This document shows, one piece after another, positions 9,768-21,021 of a DNA stretch of 24,272 nucleotides (positions are counted from its first letter, which is position 1; each line of letters opens with the position of its first letter). This stretch comes from Chromera velia. Its lineage: Eukaryota > Sar > Chromeraceae. The notes under the pieces were generated by a model. That model made no database searches, was not told the origin of the DNA, and worked only from the letters and a program-made list of their open reading frames with translations. The translations under genes and the position numbers were made by a program. Location of the stretch: contig JAHBMJ010000363.1 in NCBI GenBank assembly GCA_018398765.1, positions 1-24,272 of the forward strand, written 5' to 3'.

Positions 9768-12700
9768 TTAAGAGGAGTTCTTCTGAAGGCGGGCGGTTCT
9801 GTCCTCAACGACGCTGCAGAAACACAAGCACAACAAACGACAACGGTATGGAAAACAGCAGATAGGGAAAGCGAAAGGAGAGAAAGAGAGCTCCAGCAAA
9901 AGAAAAAACATCAGGGACCCTTCCCCCTGCATCCCAAAAGAGCCGCGGCAAAAGACGAACAACAGAACCATCCTGAGCGAAGACATCAATCAAAAAGGGA
10001 GGCAAAAAAAAGAACAAAATGACGACTGACTTGAGCTTGATGCCGTTGCCCTTGGGGATAGAGATCCAGGCCTTCTCTCCCTCACCGATGACCATGACGT
10101 TCGTCAGACGGGTGGCGAACTTGTTGCCACGGGCATCCTGTACATTCATCGAACACACGTGGGGTTTTTCAGGAAAGGGGGACAACAACCGCCAGCAAGG
10201 ATGCAAAGGAAAAAGAAACAGAACAGCTGTTCGGAAACACCAGGAAAGATGTGGAGTTAATAGTTCATCTCGAAGTTTTGCGTCATCAGTTCAGCGGAGA
10301 AAGTATTAAACTCAATGAGACGACAAGAGTCTGTCTCTCGGTGTCTAACATGTGCTTTCAATCATCCTCGACGCACCCAAGGAAGAAACATCAAAAGTTT
10401 CCCCCGATTCACACATACAGAGAGAGATTCACACACTCCACGAGAGTCACAGAGAAAGCCACGCAGCCCGAGAGGTTCGAATCAATGGATGGATGGATGA
10501 GTCGTGGGGAATTAAGGGTACAAAAGGAATTGAGGCCATCCCTCCCCCTCCTGATTGAGTCTCATCGATCGATTGAGAATTGTGACCTATCCCCAACGCT
10601 CGGCTCATTGGCAAACCCTTGCCCGCCCTCCCGGATAGAAAAAGAAGAGAAGAGGCGAAAACTTCAGGTATTCCTCAGGGACAACCTCGGAATTTCCCGA
10701 GCAGCCAAGAAGTCAAAGAAAGAGTAACAAGCTCACCGACCTACCCCTAGAGAGAGAGAACGGACTCGAAGGCAGAGAGAGAAAGAAACTGATATATCGA
10801 CTGACCTGGATGTGGATGATCTCGTGGGAGCCGGGGTGGGGTTCTCTGTGGATGATCGTGCCGACTCTGCCAACGTTATTTCCTCCGGTGATCATGGCCT
10901 TGTTGCCAACGGAGAACTTCACGAAGTCGATTACCTGTTTGAATGAAGGAGGTCGCATGCAGACAGACAGAATGAACATCAATTGATTCATTCTGCACGT
11001 CATGAAAGTACGCTCTAATCCATTTCGACATGCAGCAACATAGTTCAGCCCATTCTAATGCATTGCGAAGGTGGGAGGGAATATCATGGCAGGAAGTGGA
11101 AGAACACGGGGGGGAGGGAAAGACTTCCTTTTCTCTCCTCCTTTCCACCCTCAGCTCCATCCATGCTCCCTCCAGTCCTTTGCACTCCTGTCGAATCTCC
11201 CCCCCCTTCTTTTGGTCCTGTTTCAACTCTCTTCACTACTTCAGGGTCCCTTCATCGATTTCCTTACCATTACACACCCCGAGAACCAGTGCATGGCTGT
11301 CTCCTTCCTTCCATACAGGTCTCCCTCTTCCTTCTCTCTCTTCCTGCCGCCCCCGGTCTCCCCTCTCATTGATGATCGATCAAATCTAAAAGTCCTGCTT
11401 CTTGTCACCCTGTTCTTTTCCTCTCCTGCTTTCTTTGACCCCTCCTACGCTAAAAGAAAACCAAAACCTCTTCAGGCCTTCCCTCCCCTCCGTCCTCTGT
11501 TCGTCCTTCTCCTTCCTTCCCCCCGCTGATGCCTTCCTTCTTGCTCTCTCCTCCGCCACTTCTGCTTCGACTCATCTCTCAAGTGAGGCACCCTACGTCT
11601 CTCTCCTCTCCGCTTCTCTTCCTTTTTTCATCAGAAGTCCCTAGTCTAGAACAGAATTCAATCGAACAGGGGCTTTCCTGCGTCTTTGTTGCCACGAAAC
11701 AGGAGCCTTCACTCCATCCCGATCCCCTCCCTCATCTAATCTCTTATCTGCACGTTCTCCTGTGTCTCTCTTCGCGTGCTTCTAAGAAATTTGTCGGCCG
11801 TATTCCTCTCATCATTCTTCAGATCCTCCCTCAAGACAGAAGCAAGCAATTCAACAAACTTCATCGCATCCTCACGGAATGGCCCCCAGTGTGCAATGAT
11901 GATACAGACAGACATCAATCACGAGTAAATTCCTTACGCATCCCATTGCCAAAAGTGACCAACGGTTAACAAGGACACACGACCGAAAAGGAAGAAAATA
12001 CAAATCGCACAGGCCTTTCTGAGTAAATCCACAGAAGGTCCCTGCAACAAGTACCAGACAGAAGACCAACACAGCCCCTGCAGCCGGACAAACAGAGAAA
12101 AAGGCCCGTCACACCAACCTTTCCGGTGCTGATGTCCACTCTGAGGGTGTCGTTGGCCTTGACCTCGGGGTGCACGAAGCGGATCGTGCGTGCGTCGTGG
12201 GTGGTAGCGAAGGGAATTCCCTTGGGCCCGAGGGCCACGCGCTTCACACGGCAGAGCTTGTACTGCAACAAAAGAAGTTAGTTCGTTCATTTATTGACTC
12301 ATTTCTTCTCTCACCCACTCAATCCTCATCCATCCGTCCATCTATCTTGGGAAAAGCGAAAGATCGAAAAAGTTGAACGAACTACAGTCGTACACACACT
12401 CGCAGGCTTCACCTGGCACGGCTTTCTCTGCACTCAAATCTCAAGGAAGCAGAGCGGACTAGAAAGCCAAGCCCACATAGACTGCAAGGGAGGGAAGCTT
12501 CTCAGTAAGGATTTCATCTAGCTCACTTCAAAGCTCGGAAAGGAACTCACAGAGGCCTCCTCAGCAGAGATCTTGTGGGGGACATATCTTCCCTTGGTGT
12601 CGTAGAGCATTCTGAAGTGCTCTCCGGTCTTGTCGAGGGTCACCACATCTGCAGCACATTAACCAAAGACTCTCGAGTTCACATCCACTTTGCCTAAATG

Positions 12701-13383
12701 CAGGGTCTGTAGCAAGTGAGAATTGAGAGACAGAGCAGACCACATTGAGACCGCTGCCTTCACGCCAATCCATCCCATCAGCCTTCCCCCGCAAATCCCA
12801 TAAGTCCATCAGAACAGATGCAAACACAGTACACTGTGCGTTAGAACCGCTTTTAAGAAAACACGCAAGACATCCTGATACAGACACCCCCTTCTCACCT
12901 TCCCGACTCTGTGCTCTCGTGACACTCAGAAGAGAAGGAACCACTCTGCCCCCCCTCCTTGTTTCATATATTTTGGCGAGAACTGGGTCAGAAAAGGAGG
13001 GGAAAAGTCAGGAGAGGTAAGGACTGACCGGAGAACCCAAGAGGGAAGCAGTGGTCGGTGCGCACCTTGCCGTCCACCTTCACGAGTCTCTGCATGACGA
13101 TGTACTTGACCTCCTGGTAGGTCAGAGCGTACTTGAGACGGTTGCGAAGGAGCAGGCAGAGTGGCAGACACTCGCGCAGCTTGTGGGGACCCTGGGAAGG
13201 TCTGGGGGCCTGCAGAGAGGGAATGGGGAAACAGTCAAGAGGGGGTTTTGGAAGAAGTGTGTCAAAACGTCAATAAAGAGAGAAGAGAAGAGCAAGACTT
13301 ACGTAAAGCCCGGTAAGCTTGTCAAGCATCCACGCGCGAGGCGCGGCAACGCGCTTAAGGTGCTTCCTGGGACCACGTGCCAT
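9768..13383 (-). CDS. RPS4: 40S ribosomal protein S4 (eS4), complete, 7 exons
   Basis: Exons in transcript order: 13383-13303, 13209-13029, 12648-12551, 12262-12119, 10934-10806, 10137-10031, 9813-9768. They sum to 786 nt, 261 aa plus TAA, close to the usual 260-265 aa of eukaryotic S4. The protein starts [20 protein letters not shown] and ends ARLQKNSS. Recognisable family blocks are [11 protein letters not shown] (N-terminal domain), [15 protein letters not shown] (S4 RNA-binding domain), [45 protein letters not shown] (KOW motif region) and [15 protein letters not shown]. Every exon joins in phase with GT-AG introns; three of six donors are GTCAGT. S4 is a structural component of the small ribosomal subunit. 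The gene runs head-to-head with the PARP-like/B-box gene. Confidence 0.97.
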
Positions 13384-13848
13384 CTTTTTACTCTCACAGA
13401 ACAGGGCAGAGCAGTGAGAAGGGAAGTCGAAGTGGACCGAGCGGTTTTCGTTACAATTTTCGTGCCTCGAAGGCTATTGGCCCCGGAAAGGTTCACTGAG
13501 AAGCTATATATGCATGCGTGGTTCTCTGGTCCCGGAAAGCGACGTGGGCTTCCGCAGACCGCGGCAGACGGGCAGGGCCGCGTGACGCGTGGGCCCGACC
13601 AACCCGGCCCTGCGGTGTTGTCTCAAAACTCCGAATCAGAAATTAGTCTCCGATACAACAGCAGAGTCGTGTTGCTACATATATAGCTGTCCATGACATT
13701 GCGATCTGGTGAAGGGATTCAACCAACTTTGGGGTGCAGCCTTATGCGTAAGGGCAAAGACTCATTTCGACACTTCCCGCTGTATCCTGAAGCCGGAGGT
13801 CGTTTGTTCGTGTGTTGTTGCAAAAAGGAAGTGTAGCTTTTCAGCAAC
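13384..13848. promoter_or_regulatory. Divergent (bidirectional) promoter region between RPS4 and the PARP-like/B-box gene
   Basis: 465 bp separate the two start codons. TATATA occurs at 13505-13510 (about 120 bp upstream of the RPS4 ATG on the minus strand) and again at 13680-13685 (about 165 bp upstream of the plus-strand ATG). Between them lies a GC-rich stretch (about 13540-13615). An in-frame TAG at 13834-13836 precedes the plus-strand ATG and supports that start. Transcription start sites cannot be read from sequence alone. Confidence 0.55.
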
Positions 13849-16800
13849 ATGTCTGTTTCGTACAATGTTGTTGCCCTCTCCCGCCTCTCTGAGGAGTGGG
13901 GCATGGTCGAGTACTTCCTCCAGCTGTGCATCAGGAGCTCCTGTGCCCGTCTGAAGAACGCATGGAGCATCTCTGTGCCAGAGGTCTCCAGTCTTTTTGA
14001 AAGGAGAAACAGAGTCAGTTAGATACATGTTTTGATGGTAAAGTAAGGTTGGGAGCAGGTAGACGGGTCGTTTCCACGCTTAGTTATGAATCAAAAGCCT
14101 CCCTGGTGTAAGAATATCTTGCATTTCACATTCAGTGTTGCCTGATTGGTGTGATCTCACAACAAGACAAGGTTTCTCTTTATGTGTTTCTCAGCGAGGG
14201 AGGGACCTCATCGAGTCCACTGTCTTTCGCTGTAAATATCGTCAGAAGAGCTTCCTTTTTGATCAGTTCGGGGGAAAACATTTATCCAAACATCCATGCT
14301 TCTTCTTTTGAACTCTGCAGGGAAGCCTGGTGCTCCACTCGTGGGTCGACACGGGGGCACTGACAAGCGACAACACAATTCAGGATGTCTGCAGAAGAGG
14401 TCAGGAAACTTAGGAAACATGTACAGAGTGTGTTTGTGTCTTTGTCTTCCCGATTCTGCCTCACACACCTCCGAGGTTTCCTTCTCTGCCATTAATGAAA
14501 CCCTTGAACACATGTTTCATGTGTAACCATGCTCAGCATCCCTTTTCATACGCGTGTGCACACTCATTGCTCATTCATGCTCTCTGCAGGCTTCCGCGTT
14601 CCGCAGTCGGGTCTCCGCGTGTCTGTGGGGAACTTGGGCCTGCCTGGGCTGACGAGCAGGACGACAGACCCTGTGGACCCCCAGGCGGTCGCGTGCAGGG
14701 CCCGATACACCGCAGGAAGGAGAATGTATGAGTTCATACTCTGCAAAGCAGGTAGGTAGGTAAGTAGGTAGGCAGGTCAGCTTGCCGGCATGGTGGGCCG
14801 ATGTGTCCGGTAAGAATGCGGGGGACGCTTTTCGGCTAACTTTCTGAATGGCTTCAGGGGAGGCAATAAAACGTTTTGTTGAGCTTGCAATTCCCCAACC
14901 GGGAAATTGATCCTTTTTCTTCTTCGGCTACCTAGCAGTTCAATATGGAGGGAGAGAGAGAGAGAGAGACCCAGTCGGAGAGTTGGTGATTTCATGAGAG
15001 TGAAAACTTTTGCTTTTAGTTTTGTCGGGCAGAACAAAATTTGCAGGCCCTAGAAAGCATTTGCCTGCCGACTCTTTCGCTCCCTCCTGGCCCATGTCTC
15101 CCTCTCATTTCGTTCGTTCACACAAAAGGAAAACCATACGTACCCAAAACTCTGCAGGCGTCGGAAAGTCCGTGGTCGCAGCAGACGAGGACGAACTGAA
15201 GTCGCCGAGCTTCTCCATGCCTGAGGGTGAGTTTCTTTGAGCTTCTACTCTTTTCATTGTCTCTCTGTCCGTCTGAGCTTCTACTCTTTTCATTGTCTCT
15301 CTCTCCGTCTCCCTGTCAATCTGTTGGTCTGTCTTTCAGAAGAAGGAAAAGAAAAGAAACGTGTAGTCTGCGTCTTTCTGTCACTCTCAGTGTGCATGCA
15401 CGCAAAGCATACACAAACGAATACACACACTCACACTCATATACGCACATGCACTAATGCACACACGCTCTCTCCCTGTCTGTGTGCAGACTACGACTCT
15501 GTGTACATCAGAAGAGGAGGGCCGGGAGGCGCAGGGTGCGCTGCAGGACAACAGCAGCAGAGCTCTTCTAGCTCCAGCGCTCCACGGCCATCAGGACAGG
15601 GGGGCGAGAAGGGCGGGGAGGGTCTGGGAGTCCCCAACAGTCGAGAGCCGTTGATGATGTTCGACGACCTGGCTGCGTTGGTGGGGGCCTCCATGATGGG
15701 GGGGCCTGAGGGGGGACAGAGGGGGGTGCTGCCGCAACATGTGTACAGACATGATTTTGTGTTGTTTGATAGTGCGCAGGTCAGAGGGTCAAGTGAGTGG
15801 ACGGGGGTGTCCGCTTTGTCATGTCTATTCGCTTGCCATGGCTTCAGGAATGCATTCGCGTGATCTGTCTTTCGGTGGTTTCTTGATGAAGTCCTTCATT
15901 CACTCATTCATTTCCCTGACTGACAGCTCGAAGGCCTTCGTGTTTCTGCCGATCAATTCGTTGTCTTTGAGAGGCACAGCGATGGGGATGCTGCTTTTTT
16001 TCTTTTTGGATAACTGCTGGCTGATCGACTCAATCGCAGAAAATTATATTGCGGGAATGATCTCTTTCTCCTCTAGAAATCTGGGTGTCATTGTGAGCCT
16101 CCCCCTTCTCCGAATAATTCAGTAAAATGCTTGAATATTTAAAAGATCGGACTTTCCGTCCTGTCTCTCTGCATGCAGCTCTCTCCCGAGTACCTGGTCC
16201 AATTTGAATTCGATCCAGAACGGCCTGAGGGCCTCCTCGCTCCTCTCTGTGACGCCTGTGAGGAACAGGTCGCAACTCTCTTCTGTGCCGCAGATGCTGC
16301 AAGGTGAGAGGAGAGGGGGGACCCCGGGTTTCGTGAGGGTTTTCTTGTACAGTCAAAATAGACTTCTCATAATACAACAGTACAAAATGCAATCCATCCG
16401 CATGCCCCCACCGCGACTTGATCTTATTTCCTGGGCAGGTGGACGGCAGAGCAAACAAGAGAATAAAAAGGGGATGGAGGGGGCTTGGAAGTCGGCAACC
16501 TCATGCGAGAAAGTCATCGATCGGGGTTTTGCTTTGATTGTTCTTATTCACATTCCTTCTCATCTCCCCCACAACTTAGGGTCCTGACTACCATGCGCTG
16601 TTTCTTCTCTTGTCCGCCCTCTTGTTCTGGCGTCACCTCATATAGCTGATTCTCCTTCTGCTCTTTTTTTCATGTGTACAGGTTGTGTGACGATTGTGAC
16701 GAACTTCTGCACTCACAGAACAAGCTCACTCAGAGACACGTGAGGGTTCCCGTCAACGAGGTCGGTGGATCCCTGGGTTTGTTTGCCTGCCTGCCTGCGC

Positions 16801-16846
<46 letters not shown>

Positions 16847-18122
16847 CTTTTCGCCTGTGCATATTGTGCTCTGAGTGAGAGAGAGACACAGAGAGAGTGA
16901 GAGAGAGAGGGACAGGCAGACTGACATGCACGCTCGCACACACACGCAGAGAAAGAGAAAGAGAGAGAGAGAGAGAGAAAGGAGAAGTCGTTCATCTGCA
17001 TGGTTCTGTTCCGTTCTCTGTGCATTCAATCCTATTCCCTTCCTGTCTCTCCCTCCCTCCCTCCATTTTTGCCCCCCAATGCAGATGACCAGAAAGGCCG
17101 AGATGTGCGAGAGCCACCCGAATGTTCCTGCAGACTTCTGGTGCCCCTCTTGTCATGAGGCCCTCTGCCAGAAGTGCCTCGACGTGGGATCGCATTCTCA
17201 GGGTCAGTGAGTCTGGGGGTGAAGGGGATGGGTACAAAGGCAGTGCCCTGATCTTTTTGTGCCTGTCTGCAATCCTGCCAGCATGTGTTGGATAATGCCT
17301 TTCTGGAATCATATCGAGGCGCGTCAAGCAACTTTTTTCTGTTTTTCCTCACTGTCCACGTTCGTTCTTAAGACATCGGAGAGCGCACTTGTCCGATCAC
17401 TGGTTGAATTGTCCACTGGATAAATTGATTTGTTGATTGACTGATTCAATTGTCGGTCCTTGGATGAATTCATACATGCAGGCGCCCTCGGACAGCATGA
17501 ACCGATCCCACTCCAAACTGCATACAGGTCGACCTTCTTGTTTGTCTGTTTGTTTGTTTGTCTGTCTTTTCTGTTCCATCCCTTTGTGTGTTGCGGTGTT
17601 CTGCCACTCTTCTTCGTGCCTGTTCTTCTTTGATCCTTTATTACCGAAACCCATTCGATTGGGCGAATTTTATTTTCTTTTCTTGTTGTTCTTCGCTTTT
17701 TCCTCCCTCTTTCTCTTCTCTCCCTGGGAGGAGGCTGGAATTTCTTTTCGTTTCCCGGAAGACACACCCAGAGAAGACCGACAGTCTGTCAGTCAGAATA
17801 ATGAAGTAATTCCCCTTCCCCTCCCTACAGGTCTGCCCTCCACATCACCAAACTCGCACATCAAGGCCGTGCGGTTCCCGCAAAGCACGACCCAGTCGCT
17901 GCCCGTCTCCTCCACTCCTCCGCCCTCCCCCCCCTGCCCGAGCCGGTCGTGCGGGTCCTCCGTGACGCCCCCCAGAGGCTCTTTGACGTCTTTGAGCTGG
18001 TCGAGCACAGACGCAGGTGGATTGCACAGACTGTGGCGGCAGTGGAGGACCGGATGAGGGAGGTGGCTTGTAACAGCCTGCAGGTGAGTGACTTGGCTTT
18101 TCTGTCACGCGCACGCACCACG

Positions 18123-18153
<31 letters not shown>

Positions 18154-18155
18154 AC

Positions 18156-18215
<60 letters not shown>

Positions 18216-18349
18216 GCGCAGATAATTGCAGAGCAAATGTTCTCTTCCCACGTATACGCCCATCCTCCTCTCCTTCCCTCCTCCATTCGTTCCAGTTTTT
18301 GACTTCCTGGCGAGCATTTTTCTGGATCCATTTTTGACTTGCTTCTCTT

Positions 18350-18415
<66 letters not shown>

Positions 18416-18416
18416 N

Positions 18417-18447
<31 letters not shown>

Positions 18448-18581
18448 AAGAGAAGCAAGTCAAAAATGGATCCAGAAAAATGCTCGCCAGGAAGTCAAAA
18501 ACTGGAACGAATGGAGGAGGGAAGGAGAGGAGGATGGGCGTATACGTGGGAAGAGAACATTTGCTCTGCAATTATCTGCGC

Positions 18582-18639
<58 letters not shown>

Positions 18640-19706
18640 GTCGAGGACCGCGTTTTCGCGTTGCTCGAGGAGGCTCTTCACCAGCTGCAAGAGGAGACAG
18701 AGAAGAAGATGGTCGTGCTGTTGGGAGACCAGATTGAAGTGAGAAGACAAATGGACTTCATCGACTGGTCGGAGGGATGGCTCAGGTCGGTTGGTCGGTT
18801 CGTCGGTCCCTCAAATAGATGTTTGATTGATGGATCTTTCATTGTTCATTCCCCATGATCGTCAGCATCGTCATCTTTCTTTCTCATCCTTGTAAATAGA
18901 CAGGATGGCTTGCGTGAAGAGAGACTGTTTTTTTTTGTTGCTGCAAAGACCATTCATTATCAGTCTCCGTTCCCTGTGTTCTCCTTTCTATAGCTTCCAG
19001 GGGCATTGCTGGTAATTTCAGTGCAGCCTGTCGCATGGAAGTCTATCAATATTTCCCTTCCCAATGAGCTGGCCAATATCTTTCTTTGCTGCACTTTATG
19101 TGCCTTCGTACTGCTTGTCTGCGTATTCCCGTGCGAATGTGCGTGCAGGCATTTGCGGGATACTCTCCCTCCGGCAGATTTCCTTTACGCTTGGTGCGTC
19201 TCGGCTAGTCGGGTCGTCTCATTTCTCACGCTGACTTTATGGTTTCAACTATTTGGGTCCCCTCACCTCTTTCCCTCACACAGAAACTTCTTCTATTCTC
19301 CGGTTTGTCTTCTCTTCTTCCGTGTCGGTGCTCAGCTCTTACTTCTCCTTCTCGGATGAATAGGATGCATGGATCTGCTGGACTCCCTCTCTCTGCCTCC
19401 TAGCTATCTTCCTGAACGGCCACGCCTTTGTTTGTTGTTCTTTTCTTGGGTGCATACCATGCAGGACTGCCCACTGCAAAGTCAGGGAGGAGAATTCCGC
19501 CATGAGCCCAGGGGACTTCGACCTGCAAGTGCCGGTATGTTCTGTCTGTCTGTCTGTCTGTCTGTCTTTGTTCTTTCTTTCTTTTTGTCTGTTGTGTTCA
19601 TGAAGAAAAGAAGGGAGAAGAAGAAACATATAGTCTGTCTGTCTTCATGAAGAAAAGAAGGGAGAAGAAGAAACATATAGTCTGTCTGTCTGTCTGTCTG
19701 TCTGCC

Positions 19707-19739
<33 letters not shown>

Positions 19740-20209
19740 GTCTGTCTGTCTGTCTGACGATATAGTCAGTCGATTGGCCTTTCTCTTCCTCTGGCAGTGA
19801 ACTAGGTTTTCGCATATCTAGCTAGTGTTGTAGAAGGCGAGTCGACCAGAGCTTTCGCAGGAGCCCCTGTTTATTTCCTCTCAATGGTCCTCATCTCATC
19901 TCAAAAGGGAGTGCGTGCGTAGGGACTCAGTTTCCGACCTCTGTCAGCTTGTTGATGTCTACTTCAAATCTTTTGGTTTTCGGTACAAAGCAGAAACGAG
20001 TTTTTACCCCCCCGAGCCATTTGCGAAAAATACTCTGTTCTGCCCCCCCCTTCTTCTTCATCCTCCATTTGTCTCGGAGACGACGTGGAGCTTTAGATGT
20101 TTGTGTGCATGGGAAGAGATGGTTTGCGCGGTGAGTGTGTGCATGTGTGTTCGTTCATGTGTGCGGCACATTATTGTACCTGTATTTCTCTGTCCGTCTG
20201 TGTCTTTGT

Positions 20210-20258
<49 letters not shown>

Positions 20259-20708
20259 CGTGCGTGTGTGTCACGGTGTATGTGCCTGCCGTTGTGTCAG
20301 TAAGTAAGCAAGTGAGCAAAATACCAACTGAGTAAGTAGCTCAGTGAGGAAGAGAAAGAATGCCCATCTCTCTCGCCCTCCTCCCCTCCCTCGCAGGCTG
20401 ACATGAAGCTAGAGGGACGTGTAGAGATCCTGTCAGGTCTGTCCTTCGAGTCCTTTCTCGCCGTGTTTGTCCTTACTCTTTCCCGCCCTCTTTCCTTTTT
20501 TCGACTCAATTGGAATCTTCACAAGAAAGCTGGACAAATGTCCCGTGTCTGATCCGGTTTTTTCTTTCCATATTCCCATCAAGACGATCGACCAGCAGCT
20601 GTAAAGAAAGAGAAAGAAGACAGGGAGCAAGAACCTTTCTTCCCAGTTGGAGTTCTTCGAGTCATGAGGAAGGAGGAACTCAAAGGGATGGAAGAAGACC
20701 TCTGCAGT

Positions 20709-20746
<38 letters not shown>

Positions 20747-21021
20747 GCACACGGCATAGTGCTGTGGTTGTCCCTGGCCTCGATTTCGGGGACAACCTGT
20801 AGAATCTTCCTGTTCTTTCCTATCAGACAAAGGCCTGTGGAAAAACGGATCATCATTTCTATGTAGTTGCCTCTTTTGCCTGTCCCCATGCTTTGCACGT
20901 GTGTCTCTCTGCAGACGCCGCCATGCGGGAGAAGATTCGTCTCCAGAGGCAACGAATGGTTGAACAGCAGCAGAGACACGTGGCTGAGGAAGCACAACGA
21001 CCGGATGGACCTTTAGGATAG
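13849..21021 (+). CDS. PARP-like domain + tandem B-box zinc fingers + coiled coil protein, complete, 15 exons
   Basis: Exons 13849-14013, 14321-14399, 14590-14751, 15158-15226, 15490-15779, 16179-16303, 16682-16760, 17085-17202, 17482-17527, 17831-18083, 18640-18785, 19149-19193, 19465-19534, 20397-20436, 20915-21021 (TAG 21019-21021) join in phase to 1794 nt, 597 aa. Residues about 56-265 resemble the PARP catalytic fold: NTIQDVCRRGFRVP, then YEFILCKAGVGK, then YDSVY (160-164), then HDFVLFDSAQLSPEYLVQF (246 on). A Gly/Gln/Ser insert lies at about 167-210. B-box 1 follows: C279, C282, C291, D294, C299, C302, H307, H316. B-box 2: C331, H334, C343, C346, C351, C354, H360, H368. Residues about 430-515 look like a helical coiled coil; the C-terminus is Gln/Arg-rich. 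B-boxes usually mediate protein contacts or oligomerisation; enzyme activity is doubtful (see findings). The E1-E2 junction skips an open segment at 14195-14231. Confidence 0.85.
14752..14780. repeat. GTAG-type short tandem repeat at a donor site
   Basis: The donor after exon 14590-14751 opens a GTAGGTAGGTAAGTAGGTAG run, giving several overlapping GT donors four bases apart. Use of a downstream one would shift the frame. Confidence 0.7.
15239..15310. repeat. 36-bp tandem duplication in an intron
   Basis: GAGCTTCTACTCTTTTCATT followed by a CTCT-rich stretch occurs twice in a row, 36 bp apart, in the intron after exon 15158-15226. Confidence 0.8.
16801..16985. repeat. (TC)n(TG)n and (GA)n microsatellites
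   Basis: A CT tract then a GT tract (16801-16848), followed by GA-rich sequence to about 16985, in the intron between exons 16682-16760 and 17085-17202. Confidence 0.85.
18121..18639. repeat. Large palindrome: 137-bp perfect unique arms flanked and centred by CA/GT and GA/TC tracts, with N at the middle
   Basis: The unique arm 18214-18350 is the exact reverse complement of 18447-18583. The arms are separated by (GT)n, an N at 18416, and (AC)n. Outside the arms the symmetry continues as (CA)n(GA)n on the left and (TC)n(TG)n on the right. The whole structure lies in the intron between exons 17831-18083 and 18640-18785. Confidence 0.95.
19541..19756. repeat. (TGTC)n arrays with a 49-bp tandem duplication
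   Basis: TGTC runs flank two adjacent copies (19595-19643 and 19644-19692) of a unit starting TTCATGAAGAAAAGAAGG, in the intron after exon 19465-19534. The array then continues as TGTC to about 19756. Confidence 0.9.
20217..20260. repeat. (TC)n(TG)n microsatellite
   Basis: CT tract followed by a GT tract in the intron before exon 20397-20436. Confidence 0.85.
20712..20753. repeat. (AC)n microsatellite
   Basis: AC tract in the last intron of the PARP-like/B-box gene. Confidence 0.85.

Noticed and set aside
10251-10727. 158-codon plus-strand frame opposite RPS4
   Set aside because: It lies in the large RPS4 intron between exons 10934-10806 and 10137-10031, has no recognisable protein features and no clear splice partners.
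11030-11969. Pro/Ser/Leu-rich plus-strand frames
   Set aside because: Pyrimidine-rich RPS4 intron sequence; low-complexity and overlapping frames.
14195-14231. Candidate exon reading RGRDLIESTVFR between exons 1 and 2 of the PARP-like gene
   Set aside because: The peptide looks plausible, but its only GT donor leaves the next exon out of frame, while direct joining of 14013 to 14321 keeps phase.
17845-18858. Many His-Thr and Cys-Val repeat frames on both strands
   Set aside because: They come from CA/GT microsatellites and the mirrored palindrome in the intron; only the flanking exons are coding.
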